This document shows positions 1 through 6,395 of a stretch of 14,659 nucleotides of DNA, one piece after another. The position numbers and the translations under genes were made by a program. Positions within the stretch are counted from its first letter, which is position 1; every line of letters starts with the position of its first letter. This DNA is from Acidaminococcaceae bacterium UBA2453 (GTDB lineage: Bacteria > Bacillota > Negativicutes > Acidaminococcales > Acidaminococcaceae). Below the pieces are notes generated by a model. It worked only from the letters and a program-made list of their open reading frames with translations. It made no database searches and had not been told where the DNA came from. The DNA lies in contig DDQB01000031.1 of the NCBI GenBank assembly GCA_002342505.1, positions 4,647 to 19,305 of the forward strand. The letters are read 5' to 3'.

Positions 1-11
1 AGGAAAAAATC

Positions 12-25
12 GTTATAATAATAAC
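12..25 (+). promoter_or_regulatory. Candidate -10 box inside an inverted repeat upstream of the TetR gene
   Basis: GTTAT at 12-16 and ATAAC at 21-25 form a perfect 5-bp inverted repeat with a 4-nt centre. A consensus TATAAT lies inside it at 14-19. The matching -35 would fall just before base 1, so the promoter cannot be confirmed from the window. TetR-family proteins commonly bind short palindromes overlapping their own promoter, so this is a plausible autoregulatory operator. The assignment is inference. Confidence 0.35.
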
Positions 26-96
26 AATTCTATTTGAAAAGCACAGTTCATTTACAGATTCTTTCCCAATGTTTTAACATAAGAGGATTTTCGGGT

Positions 97-780
97 ATGA
101 ACAAAAAAGAAAAAGAGATGGACAAGCGGAGCCGTATCATGGCGGCAACGGAAGAAGTCTTTTCCCGCAGGGGCTATGCGCAGGCTACAATAGATGAAAT
201 TATTGCGCTGGCAGATACGGGCAAAGGTACCGTGTATAAATATTTTGGCAGTAAAGACGATCTGTTTTATACGCTGGTTTCGCAAAAGCATTGCGAACTG
301 ATGGAGCAGATGCAGCGTGTTTCTGATGCTGCAGGAAAGGGCATTGAAGAAAAACTGGCAGATATTCTTACGGTATGGATCCGTTTTTTGCGGAAAAACA
401 CCGTGCTCTGGCAGGTATTATGTTTTGAGATGACCTGTTCCAACCGCGGTTATTCCGCAGTGGAAACGGATTGCGGGGCGCTGCGTCTGGAAGCCCGTTG
501 GGGAGATCTTCCTCCTGCGGAGGAGCAGGAAAATATTTTGCGATATCACCGGTTGTTGAAAGAAGAGATTGAACCGATCACCAATGTGTACAGGGAAGGA
601 ATCAGGCAGGACTTTTTCAATAAAATCGCCGGCCATGAGGACATTGCAAAAAATATTTTTTTGGCGGTGGCCATGCTGGTGTTTTTCCATACGACCAACA
701 ATCTGGAAAAAATTTCGGCGGAGGAATTGGCTGATAACATTATTAAAACCCGTTTATATGGGCTTGCAGGAAGGAAATAA
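97..780 (+). CDS. TetR/AcrR-family transcriptional regulator
   Basis: This 227-residue protein has an N-terminal TetR helix-turn-helix in about its first 55 residues: an initial helix containing EEVFSRRGYAQATIDEI, then the recognition region with the family hallmark GTVYKYFGSKDDLF. The remaining ~170 residues form the variable helical ligand and dimerisation domain, so the inducer cannot be predicted. The ATG at 97 is chosen because AAGAGG at 81-86 lies about 10 nt upstream. A TTG at 34 is in frame but has no ribosome binding site and would add a non-TetR leader; ATG 118 is a weaker alternative. The metN-like gene starts 3 nt after the stop, so the regulator probably controls its own operon with the transporter. 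The local palindrome at 12-25 would suit autoregulation, but this is inference. Confidence 0.9.
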   Translation: MNKKEKEMDKRSRIMAATEEVFSRRGYAQATIDEIIALADTGKGTVYKYFGSKDDLFYTLVSQKHCELMEQMQRVSDAAGKGIEEKLADILTVWIRFLRKNTVLWQVLCFEMTCSNRGYSAVETDCGALRLEARWGDLPPAEEQENILRYHRLLKEEIEPITNVYREGIRQDFFNKIAGHEDIAKNIFLAVAMLVFFHTTNNLEKISAEELADNIIKTRLYGLAGRK

Positions 781-783
781 TGA

Positions 784-1854
784 ATGATCAGGTTAGTAGA
801 TGTAGAAAAAACGTACTACAGTAAAGCGGGGAATATAGAAGCCCTGAAAAAAACAAATATCGAAGTCAAAGAGGGGGAAATCTTCGGTATTATCGGATTG
901 TCGGGGGCAGGGAAGTCAACCCTGATCCGGTGCATCAATATGCTGGAAGTCCCCACCGGCGGGCAGGTCTTTGTGGACGGACAGGATCTGACAGCCATGA
1001 ACGAATCCCAGCTTCGGAAAGCGCGGCAGAATATCGGTATGATCTTCCAGCATTTTAATTTGCTGGCATCCCGTACGGTATACGACAATGTGGCGTTCCC
1101 GCTGGAGATCCAGGGGCTGGATAAAGCAAAGATACGGGCGCGGGTAGAAGAACTGCTGGACATGGTTCAGTTAAAGGACCGTGCGGATTATTACCCCAGC
1201 CAGCTTTCCGGCGGGCAGAAACAGCGCGTCGGCATTGCCAGGGCGCTGGCGTCCAATCCGAAAGTGCTGCTGTCGGACGAAGCAACGTCCGCGCTGGATC
1301 CACAGACGACAAAATCCATCCTGCAGCTGCTGCGGGATATTAACAAACGTCTGAACCTGACTATCGTCATGATCACCCACCAAATGGAAGTGGTGAAAGA
1401 AATCTGCGACAGGGTGGCAGTAATTGAAAACGGCGCAATTATTGAAGAAGGCACCATGTACAAGGTGTTTACGGAGCCGCAAAAGGAAACGACGAAGGAA
1501 TTTGTCAAGACGGTCAACGATATCAAGATTCCGCCAATCGTCGATACGAAATCAATGAAACAGAAATACTTCCCCGGGGCGAAGCTGCTGGTCAACCTGA
1601 CGTTTTTGGACAGCGGGGAAAGCGATAAAGAAGACGAAAAATCCGCCGGCGCGGATCAGCCGTTGGTTTCCGCTCTTATAAAAAAATTCGGCGTGGATGT
1701 CAATATCATCTCCGGCAAGGTCGATTACCTGAAAGATATTCCCTACGGCACGCTGCTGGTTGAGATTATGGGAGATGAAAAGAGTATCGCGGATTCCGTA
1801 GCATATGCGCGGAATGTTGGAGTTAAACTGGAGGTGATCGGATATGTCGCCTGA
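784..1854 (+). CDS. metN: Methionine-type ABC transporter ATP-binding protein (MetN-like)
   Basis: This is the cytoplasmic ATPase subunit of a methionine uptake transporter (MUT family). The 356 residues are in line with MetN. Visible motifs are Walker A GLSGAGKST (38-46), signature LSGGQ (141-145), Walker B with catalytic glutamate (VLLSDE, 161-166), D-loop SALD (169-172) and the switch histidine H199. A C-terminal NIL (ACT-like) domain fills about residues 265-356; in known MetN proteins it binds methionine and shuts the transporter down when internal methionine is high. AGGAAGG at 768-774 is a good ribosome binding site for ATG 784. The gene is 3 nt downstream of the TetR gene and overlaps metI by 11 nt. 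D-methionine or another amino acid is also possible, especially as no MetQ gene is present. Confidence 0.93.
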   Translation: MIRLVDVEKTYYSKAGNIEALKKTNIEVKEGEIFGIIGLSGAGKSTLIRCINMLEVPTGGQVFVDGQDLTAMNESQLRKARQNIGMIFQHFNLLASRTVYDNVAFPLEIQGLDKAKIRARVEELLDMVQLKDRADYYPSQLSGGQKQRVGIARALASNPKVLLSDEATSALDPQTTKSILQLLRDINKRLNLTIVMITHQMEVVKEICDRVAVIENGAIIEEGTMYKVFTEPQKETTKEFVKTVNDIKIPPIVDTKSMKQKYFPGAKLLVNLTFLDSGESDKEDEKSAGADQPLVSALIKKFGVDVNIISGKVDYLKDIPYGTLLVEIMGDEKSIADSVAYARNVGVKLEVIGYVA

Positions 1855-2506
1855 TATGATTAATTTGCTGGTAAAATCACTGGGGGAAACCTGTTATATG
1901 GTGTTAGTCGCCATTGTGCTGGCGACACTGATCGGTCTGCCTTTAGGCGTGATCCTGACAGTGACGAGGAAAGACCACATTATGCCCAACGCATTAGTGC
2001 ATAATGTGTTGGGAGCTATTGTGAACGCGACCCGTTCCACTCCGTTTATTATCCTGATGGTTGCCATTATTCCCTTTACCCGCATGATCGTAGGTTCTTC
2101 TATCGGAACCACGGCGGCTATCGTACCGCTGACGATTACGGCGGCGCCGTTTATTGCCCGCGTCATAGAATCTTCGCTGCTGGAAGTGGACCGGGGCGTT
2201 ATCGAAGCAGCCCAGTCCATGGGGGCGAGCCCGGTACAGATCATCTGGAAAGTGATGCTGCCGGAGTCGCTGCACTCCATCGTGTTGGGGATTACACTGG
2301 CTTTGATCGCGCTGATCGGCGCATCTGCCATGGCCGGCGCATTAGGTGGCGGCGGTTTGGGAGACCTTGCTATCCGCTACGGGTATCAGCGTTTCCAGAT
2401 GGATGTTATGATCGCCACGGTCGTCGTGCTGATTGTTATGGTGCAGGGCGTGCAGAGTATCGGCAATACCCTGAGCCGCAAACTGAATAAGAATAAACTG
2501 TCGTAA
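1844..2506 (+). CDS. metI: Methionine-type ABC transporter permease (MetI-like)
   Basis: This 220-residue integral membrane protein is the usual size for MetI and is almost wholly hydrophobic, with about five membrane segments. The cytoplasmic EAA loop that docks on the ATPase is clear: E121-A122-A123, G127 and L139-P140. The C-terminal GALGGGGLGDLAIRYGYQR stretch is typical of MetI. A near-perfect Shine-Dalgarno GGAGGTGAT (1830-1838) inside the end of metN fixes the ATG at 1844; ATG 1856 is in frame but further away. The 11-nt overlap with metN suggests coupled translation of the two subunits. A substrate-binding MetQ lipoprotein, which normally accompanies metNI, does not follow; the operon ends at the terminator at 2533-2562. 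Confidence 0.93.
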   Translation: MSPDMINLLVKSLGETCYMVLVAIVLATLIGLPLGVILTVTRKDHIMPNALVHNVLGAIVNATRSTPFIILMVAIIPFTRMIVGSSIGTTAAIVPLTITAAPFIARVIESSLLEVDRGVIEAAQSMGASPVQIIWKVMLPESLHSIVLGITLALIALIGASAMAGALGGGGLGDLAIRYGYQRFQMDVMIATVVVLIVMVQGVQSIGNTLSRKLNKNKLS

Positions 2507-2532
2507 ACGGAACAGAGAAATGTTTTATCAGC

Positions 2533-2562
2533 GGCGTCCGCGGGAAGCGGGCGCCCTTTTTT
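2533..2562 (+). terminator. Rho-independent terminator after metI
   Basis: GGCGTCCGC (2533-2541) pairs with GCGGGCGCC (2547-2555) in a 9-bp GC-rich stem with one G-U pair and a GGGAA loop. Six Ts follow at 2557-2562 after a single C. It lies 26 nt past the metI stop and separates the TetR-metNI operon from the histidine operon. Confidence 0.9.
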
Positions 2563-2584
2563 CTTGTTCATGGTGAAAAATATA

Positions 2585-2613
2585 TTGACTTTCACACTAT
2601 AAAGTAGTAAATT
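2585..2613 (+). promoter_or_regulatory. Candidate promoter of the yerC-his operon
   Basis: A -35-like TTGACT (2585-2590) and a weak -10-like TAAATT (2608-2613) are separated by 17 nt in the AT-rich region after the metI terminator. The predicted start would lie near 2620, about 94 nt before yerC. No T-box, run of His codons or leader-peptide attenuator is visible between 2563 and 2713, so control is more likely at initiation. The spacer contains an inverted repeat, listed separately. Confidence 0.45.
2596..2608 (+). promoter_or_regulatory. Inverted repeat in the promoter spacer, candidate YerC operator
   Basis: ACTA (2596-2599) and TAGT (2605-2608) form an inverted repeat around TAAAG. It sits between the proposed -35 and -10. 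The arms resemble the ACTA...TAGT halves of E. coli TrpR operators (there spaced by 6, here by 5). YerC belongs to the TrpR superfamily, so this is a reasonable operator candidate; the link is inference. Confidence 0.35.
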
Positions 2614-2661
2614 GATAAATAACGAATTTTATTTATGATTTTTATTTGATGATGAAATGTT

Positions 2662-2693
2662 ATGTTGTTGACAGATAAGAAACTGGGCAACAT
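2662..2693 (+). repeat. Widely spaced inverted repeat upstream of yerC
   Basis: ATGTTG (2662-2667) and CAACAT (2688-2693) are exact reverse complements separated by 20 nt. They end 8 nt before the yerC ribosome binding site. They could be an operator or a weak hairpin in the leader. The 6-bp arms are short enough that chance cannot be excluded. Confidence 0.25.
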
Positions 2694-2713
2694 GGCCGTG
2701 CGGAGGTTTTATT

Positions 2714-3094
2714 ATGGCGGAAAAAATTGAGAACCATCTGACTAAGCAGTTATGCGAAGCGATTGCTTCTTTGAAAACGTTAGAGCAGATTTCAAGTTTT
2801 TTGGAGGATGTATGCACGATCAGCGAATATAAAGCGCTGGCACAGCGTTTTGAAGTGGCCCGTCTTTTGGATGAAGGCGTTAAATATGAGGATATTGTGG
2901 AACAGACCGGCGCCAGTACGGCGACGATCTCCCGCGTAAAACGCTGTCTTGTATACGGAAGGGACGGCTATGAACTGGCGCTGACGAATCTGAAAAAGAA
3001 GCGTAATCAGCGTCGTTCATCGCGTTCGCTCCGAAAAGCGAAATTTGAAAAAGAAAGAGCCGAAAGAAAGAAAGCGGTAAGGGAAAATGAATGA
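2714..3094 (+). CDS. yerC: YerC/YecD family TrpR-like regulator, probable histidine operon repressor (HisR-type)
   Basis: This 126-residue DNA-binding protein belongs to the TrpR superfamily, YerC group. The helical core contains DVCTISEYKALAQRFEVARLL and a helix-turn-helix at about residues 58-79 (YEDIVEQTGAS-TATISRVKRCL). Members of this family (COG4496) have been assigned as histidine-biosynthesis regulators (HisR) in Bacillota, and its place as first gene of the his operon supports that role here. GGAGG at 2702-2706 is 7 nt before ATG 2714. The last ~32 residues are an unusually basic tail (KKKRNQRRSSRSLRK and beyond), longer than the ~104-residue Bacillus subtilis YerC as I recall it. 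The gene overlaps hisZ by 8 nt at ATGAATGA, so translation of the two is probably coupled. The ligand is not visible from sequence. Confidence 0.88.
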   Translation: MAEKIENHLTKQLCEAIASLKTLEQISSFLEDVCTISEYKALAQRFEVARLLDEGVKYEDIVEQTGASTATISRVKRCLVYGRDGYELALTNLKKKRNQRRSSRSLRKAKFEKERAERKKAVRENE

Positions 3095-4262
3095 TACGAT
3101 CTTACAGGTTCCCTACGGTACGCGGGATGTGCTTCCGGGGGAAGCGGCAGCCCGGCGCCAGATGGAAGATAAAATCTGCAGTCTGTTTGCCCGCTGGGGA
3201 TATGACGAAGTAGCGACGCCTACCTTTGAATATCTGGATACCTTTGCCGGTTCCGGGCAGGCAGATGAAGGCGCGTTCAAATTTTTTGACCGGAAGGGCA
3301 GCATCCTGATGCTGCGTACGGATATGACGACGCCAATCGCCCGTATGGTATCTACCCGTATGCGCAAAGATAACGGGGTAAAACGACTGTCCTACCGGGC
3401 GCAGCTGTTCCGTTATGAAGAAGCGCAGGCCGGGCGGCAGTGTGAATTTACCCAGTGCGGCATTGAAATGATGGGGACGTCCGGCGCCGCGGCAGATGCG
3501 GAAGTGATCGCCCTTGCCGTAAACACACTGCTGGAAGCGGGACTGAAAAGTTTCAATATTACTCTCGGGCAGATGGAATTTATCAACGGTTTGATTGAAG
3601 CTGCCGCCCTTTCAGATGAGCAGGCAAGAGAGATCAAGCGATGCCTGATCAAACGCAATGCAGCAGGATTGGAAGAGACAGTGGAAGCTGCCCGGATTCC
3701 GGAACAGCTGGCGAATATTTTTAAGGAGCTGCTGTTCCTGCATGGCGGTATGGAATTGCTGGAGGATATGCAGAATCGGGTGTTAAGCCGCCGATGCTGG
3801 AATGCGCTGGAGAATCTGCGGGAGATCTATGAACTGGCAAAAGCGTATGATGTGGCGCAGTACCTGAGCTTTGACCTGGGGCTGACACGCAGTTTGGATT
3901 ATTATACCGGAATGCTGTTTGAAGGTTATGCGGCCGGTATGGGGTATTCCCTCATCGGGGGCGGCCGTTACGATAACATGATGCAGCGGTTTGGCAAACC
4001 GTGTCCCGCTACCGGATTTGCCTTGGGCATTGACCGCATTGCGCTTACGCTGCAAAGACAGGGAACCTTGTATATGGAAACGCAGGAACCGGTGCTTGTG
4101 GCGTATGCCGAAGGAAAGACCGCCGAGGGGATCCGGCTGGCCTGCAGGCTTAGGAAAGAAGGACGGTACGTGCGGCTTGCGGATCATGCGATGACCGAAG
4201 AAGAAGCGTGTCTGGCAGTGAAGGAAAATCATTGCGGCGCATATCAGTATGTGAAAGAATAA
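3087..4262 (+). CDS. hisZ: ATP phosphoribosyltransferase regulatory subunit HisZ
   Basis: HisZ is a histidyl-tRNA synthetase paralogue that forms a complex with short HisG and carries the histidine feedback site. The 391-residue protein has the class II synthetase catalytic fold: GTRDVLPGEA near the N-terminus, a motif 2 region (LSYRAQLFRYEEAQAGRQCEF), the histidine-binding loop SLDYYTG (269-275), GGGRYD (about 291-296) and the motif 3 region GFALGIDRI. Only a short tail of about 60 residues follows, so there is no room for the full anticodon-binding domain of a true HisS. This and the adjacent short hisG point to HisZ rather than a tRNA synthetase. The start overlaps the yerC stop; GGTAAGGG just upstream is a closely spaced ribosome binding site. 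Confidence 0.95.
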   Translation: MNDTILQVPYGTRDVLPGEAAARRQMEDKICSLFARWGYDEVATPTFEYLDTFAGSGQADEGAFKFFDRKGSILMLRTDMTTPIARMVSTRMRKDNGVKRLSYRAQLFRYEEAQAGRQCEFTQCGIEMMGTSGAAADAEVIALAVNTLLEAGLKSFNITLGQMEFINGLIEAAALSDEQAREIKRCLIKRNAAGLEETVEAARIPEQLANIFKELLFLHGGMELLEDMQNRVLSRRCWNALENLREIYELAKAYDVAQYLSFDLGLTRSLDYYTGMLFEGYAAGMGYSLIGGGRYDNMMQRFGKPCPATGFALGIDRIALTLQRQGTLYMETQEPVLVAYAEGKTAEGIRLACRLRKEGRYVRLADHAMTEEEACLAVKENHCGAYQYVKE

Positions 4263-4285
4263 TTGCTTTTAGATGAATCATTTAC

Positions 4286-4304
4286 CGTCGGCGTAACGTC
4301 GGCG
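4286..4304 (+). repeat. Short direct repeat upstream of hisG
   Basis: CGTCGGCG occurs at 4286-4293 and again at 4297-4304, separated by TAA, in the 57-nt gap between hisZ and hisG. It ends about 5 nt before the hisG ribosome binding site GGAG (4309-4312). It may be a small slippage product; no function is evident. Confidence 0.5.
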
Positions 4305-4319
4305 AAATGGAGAACAACG

Positions 4320-4970
4320 ATGGAAGATTATATTACAATTGCATTGCCCAAGGGCAAGCTGTTCAAACGCAGCTTGGCATTGCTTGCAAAAGTCGGATAC
4401 AGTGCGGAAGGGGTTTCGGAAGATTCCCGCAAGCTGGTGATTGCCAACGAAGAAACCAAAGTACGCTTCATCATAACCAAAACGGTGGATCTTCCCACGT
4501 ATATCGAGTACGGAGCCGCGGACATCGGCATCATCGGCAAGGACGTTCTGCTGGAAGAACAGAAAGATGTCTATGAACTGCTTGACCTGGGATACGGAAA
4601 ATGCCGCCTGATGATGGCGGTTCCGGAATCAAAACGGCGGCCGGAACTGAAAGATTATGCGCATTTGCGCGTGGCGACAAAATATCCCCGCTGTGCAAGG
4701 GAATATTTTGACAAGCTGGGGATCCAGATGGAAATTGTAAAGCTAAACGGGTCTATTGAATTAGGGCCGCTGATCGGGTTATCCGAACTGATTGTGGATA
4801 TCGTGGAGACCGGTACGACTATCAAAGAAAATAAACTGGTGGAAGTGGACAGTATCTTTACTTCTACGGCCCGCCTGATCGCCAACCCGGTAAGCTTTAA
4901 GCTGAAATTTGACCGCCTGCATAAACTGGTAACCGATCTACGCGCGGTATTGGCGGAAGAAAAGGCGTAA
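4320..4970 (+). CDS. hisG: ATP phosphoribosyltransferase, short-form catalytic subunit HisG
   Basis: HisG catalyses the first committed step, ATP + PRPP to phosphoribosyl-ATP + PPi. At 216 residues it is the short form, which lacks the C-terminal ACT-like regulatory domain and needs HisZ for activity and histidine inhibition. Family features are ITIALPKGKL at the N-terminus, YGAADIGIIGKD in the first lobe, and the PRPP-binding loop around D160-IVETGTT (E163-T164-G165-T166-T167). ATG 4320 is chosen because GGAG (4309-4312) precedes it by 7 nt and the protein then begins like other HisG proteins. An in-frame TTG at 4263, right after hisZ, would add 19 unrelated residues and has no ribosome binding site. 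The gene lies 57 nt after hisZ and 27 nt before hisD. Confidence 0.95.
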   Translation: MEDYITIALPKGKLFKRSLALLAKVGYSAEGVSEDSRKLVIANEETKVRFIITKTVDLPTYIEYGAADIGIIGKDVLLEEQKDVYELLDLGYGKCRLMMAVPESKRRPELKDYAHLRVATKYPRCAREYFDKLGIQMEIVKLNGSIELGPLIGLSELIVDIVETGTTIKENKLVEVDSIFTSTARLIANPVSFKLKFDRLHKLVTDLRAVLAEEKA

Positions 4971-4997
4971 AATATAAAACGAGGAGCAAAAATCAGA

Positions 4998-6341
4998 ATG
5001 AATGTTATTGATGCGCGAAAAATGAGCGCGGCAGAAATTGCGGCGCTGCTGAATAAAAAAGCATTTGATGAGACGGAACTTTCTCCCGGCGTGCAGGCTG
5101 CCTGCGACCGGATGTGGGGCGAGCACCTGACGGCGGCGCAGATCGTGGACAGGATAGTGATCAGCGTACGCAAAGGCGGCGATAAATGGTTGCTGCATTT
5201 TACCAATACCATTGACCGGGCCGACCTGACGGCAGAGACACTGCGGGTTACGGAAAAGGAATTTGATGAAGCCCGCACGCTGGTGGATCCTAAGGTCATT
5301 GATTCCATTACCCGCGCCATCATGAATGTAAAAAAATTCCATGAGGAACAGATGCCGAAATCCTGGTTTACCAACCGCGCTTACGGCAGCATTTTGGGCC
5401 AGAAGGTCACCCCGCTGGACAGTGTGGGTATTTATGTGCCGGGCGGTACCGCCGCGTATCCTTCCAGCGTCATCATGAACGCAGTTCCGGCCAAAGTGGC
5501 AGGCGTGCCGCGTATCGTTATGGCCGCGCCTCCCGGAAAAGACGGAAAGCTGAATCCCTATGTGCTGGTCACGGCCGAAAAGATCGGGATCACGGAAATT
5601 TACAAAATGGGCGGCGCACAGGCGATTGCAGCGCTGGCTTTTGGTACGGAAACCGTGCCGAAAGTGAATAAGATCACTGGTCCCGGCAATATTTTTGTTA
5701 CGTTAGCGAAAAAAGCGGTTTACGGTCATGTTGACATCGATATGCTGGCCGGGCCCAGCGAGATCCTCATTATTGCGGACGATACGGCGAACCCGGCGTA
5801 TCTGGCGGCCGACCTGCTGAGCCAGGCAGAGCATGATCCGCTGGCCAGCGCCATCCTGATTACCGACAGCGAACGAATCGCGAAAGCTGTCGCGGAAGAA
5901 GTAGAGATCCAGGTAAAAGAACTGCCTCGGGAAGAAATTGCGGCGGCTTCATTGAAAGCCATGGGCAAAATTATTTTGGCGAAAGATATGGATACGGTTG
6001 TCGCCATGGCTAACATCAGCGCGCCGGAACATCTGGAAGTGATGACGAAAGCGCCGTTCCAGCTGATGCCTCTGCTGCACAACTGCGGCGCTATGTTCCT
6101 GGGTACCGATTCGCCGGAACCGTTAGGCGATTACTATGCAGGACCTAACCACGTTTTGCCTACCGGCGGCACGGCAAAATTCTACAGCGTGCTGAACGTG
6201 GAGACCTTCATGAAAAAAACGAGCATCATTTCCTATACAAACAAAGCGCTGCTGGAAGCGGCGGACGATATCATCGCCATGGCTGAAGCCGAAGGACTGC
6301 GGGCCCATGCCAACGCCATCCGCAAACGCCGGGAAAAATAA
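4998..6341 (+). CDS. hisD: Histidinol dehydrogenase
   Basis: HisD is the zinc enzyme that performs the last two steps, oxidising L-histidinol via histidinal to L-histidine with two NAD+. It is 447 residues, slightly longer than the usual ~430. All expected catalytic residues appear in order: zinc ligands Q276 and H279 (SQAEHDP), catalytic E344-H345 (APEHLE), D378 (GDYYAGPNH) and H437 near the C-terminus. These match E. coli Q259, H262, E326, H327, D360 and H419 with a constant offset of 17-18. The DMLAGPSEIL signature precedes the zinc site. GAGGAG (4981-4986) is 11 nt before ATG 4998. It sits 27 nt after hisG and about 54 nt before hisC in the same transcription unit. Confidence 0.97.
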   Translation: MNVIDARKMSAAEIAALLNKKAFDETELSPGVQAACDRMWGEHLTAAQIVDRIVISVRKGGDKWLLHFTNTIDRADLTAETLRVTEKEFDEARTLVDPKVIDSITRAIMNVKKFHEEQMPKSWFTNRAYGSILGQKVTPLDSVGIYVPGGTAAYPSSVIMNAVPAKVAGVPRIVMAAPPGKDGKLNPYVLVTAEKIGITEIYKMGGAQAIAALAFGTETVPKVNKITGPGNIFVTLAKKAVYGHVDIDMLAGPSEILIIADDTANPAYLAADLLSQAEHDPLASAILITDSERIAKAVAEEVEIQVKELPREEIAAASLKAMGKIILAKDMDTVVAMANISAPEHLEVMTKAPFQLMPLLHNCGAMFLGTDSPEPLGDYYAGPNHVLPTGGTAKFYSVLNVETFMKKTSIISYTNKALLEAADDIIAMAEAEGLRAHANAIRKRREK

Positions 6342-6395
6342 TGGTAAACGGGAAACCTACGTATTTTGTACAACATGATCCAAGAGGTGAATACT

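Noticed and set aside
34..96. TTG start extending the TetR protein by 21 residues
   Set aside because: No ribosome binding site before 34, the added residues do not look like TetR, and AAGAGG is well placed for ATG 97.
2668..2673. Perfect -35 hexamer TTGACA upstream of yerC
   Set aside because: No acceptable -10 occurs 15-19 nt downstream (the region reads CAACATGGCCG), so it was not called a promoter.
2563..2713. His leader peptide, T-box or riboswitch ahead of the his operon
   Set aside because: No run of His codons, no T-box core and too little space; only AT-rich promoter-like sequence and short inverted repeats are visible.
4263..4319. TTG start extending HisG to 235 residues
   Set aside because: The extension has no ribosome binding site and no HisG similarity; ATG 4320 has GGAG 7 nt upstream and gives the normal short-form N-terminus.
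6366..6395. TTG 6366 or ATG 6375 as the HisC start
   Set aside because: Neither has a Shine-Dalgarno; AGAGG at 6383-6387 correctly positions GTG 6396.
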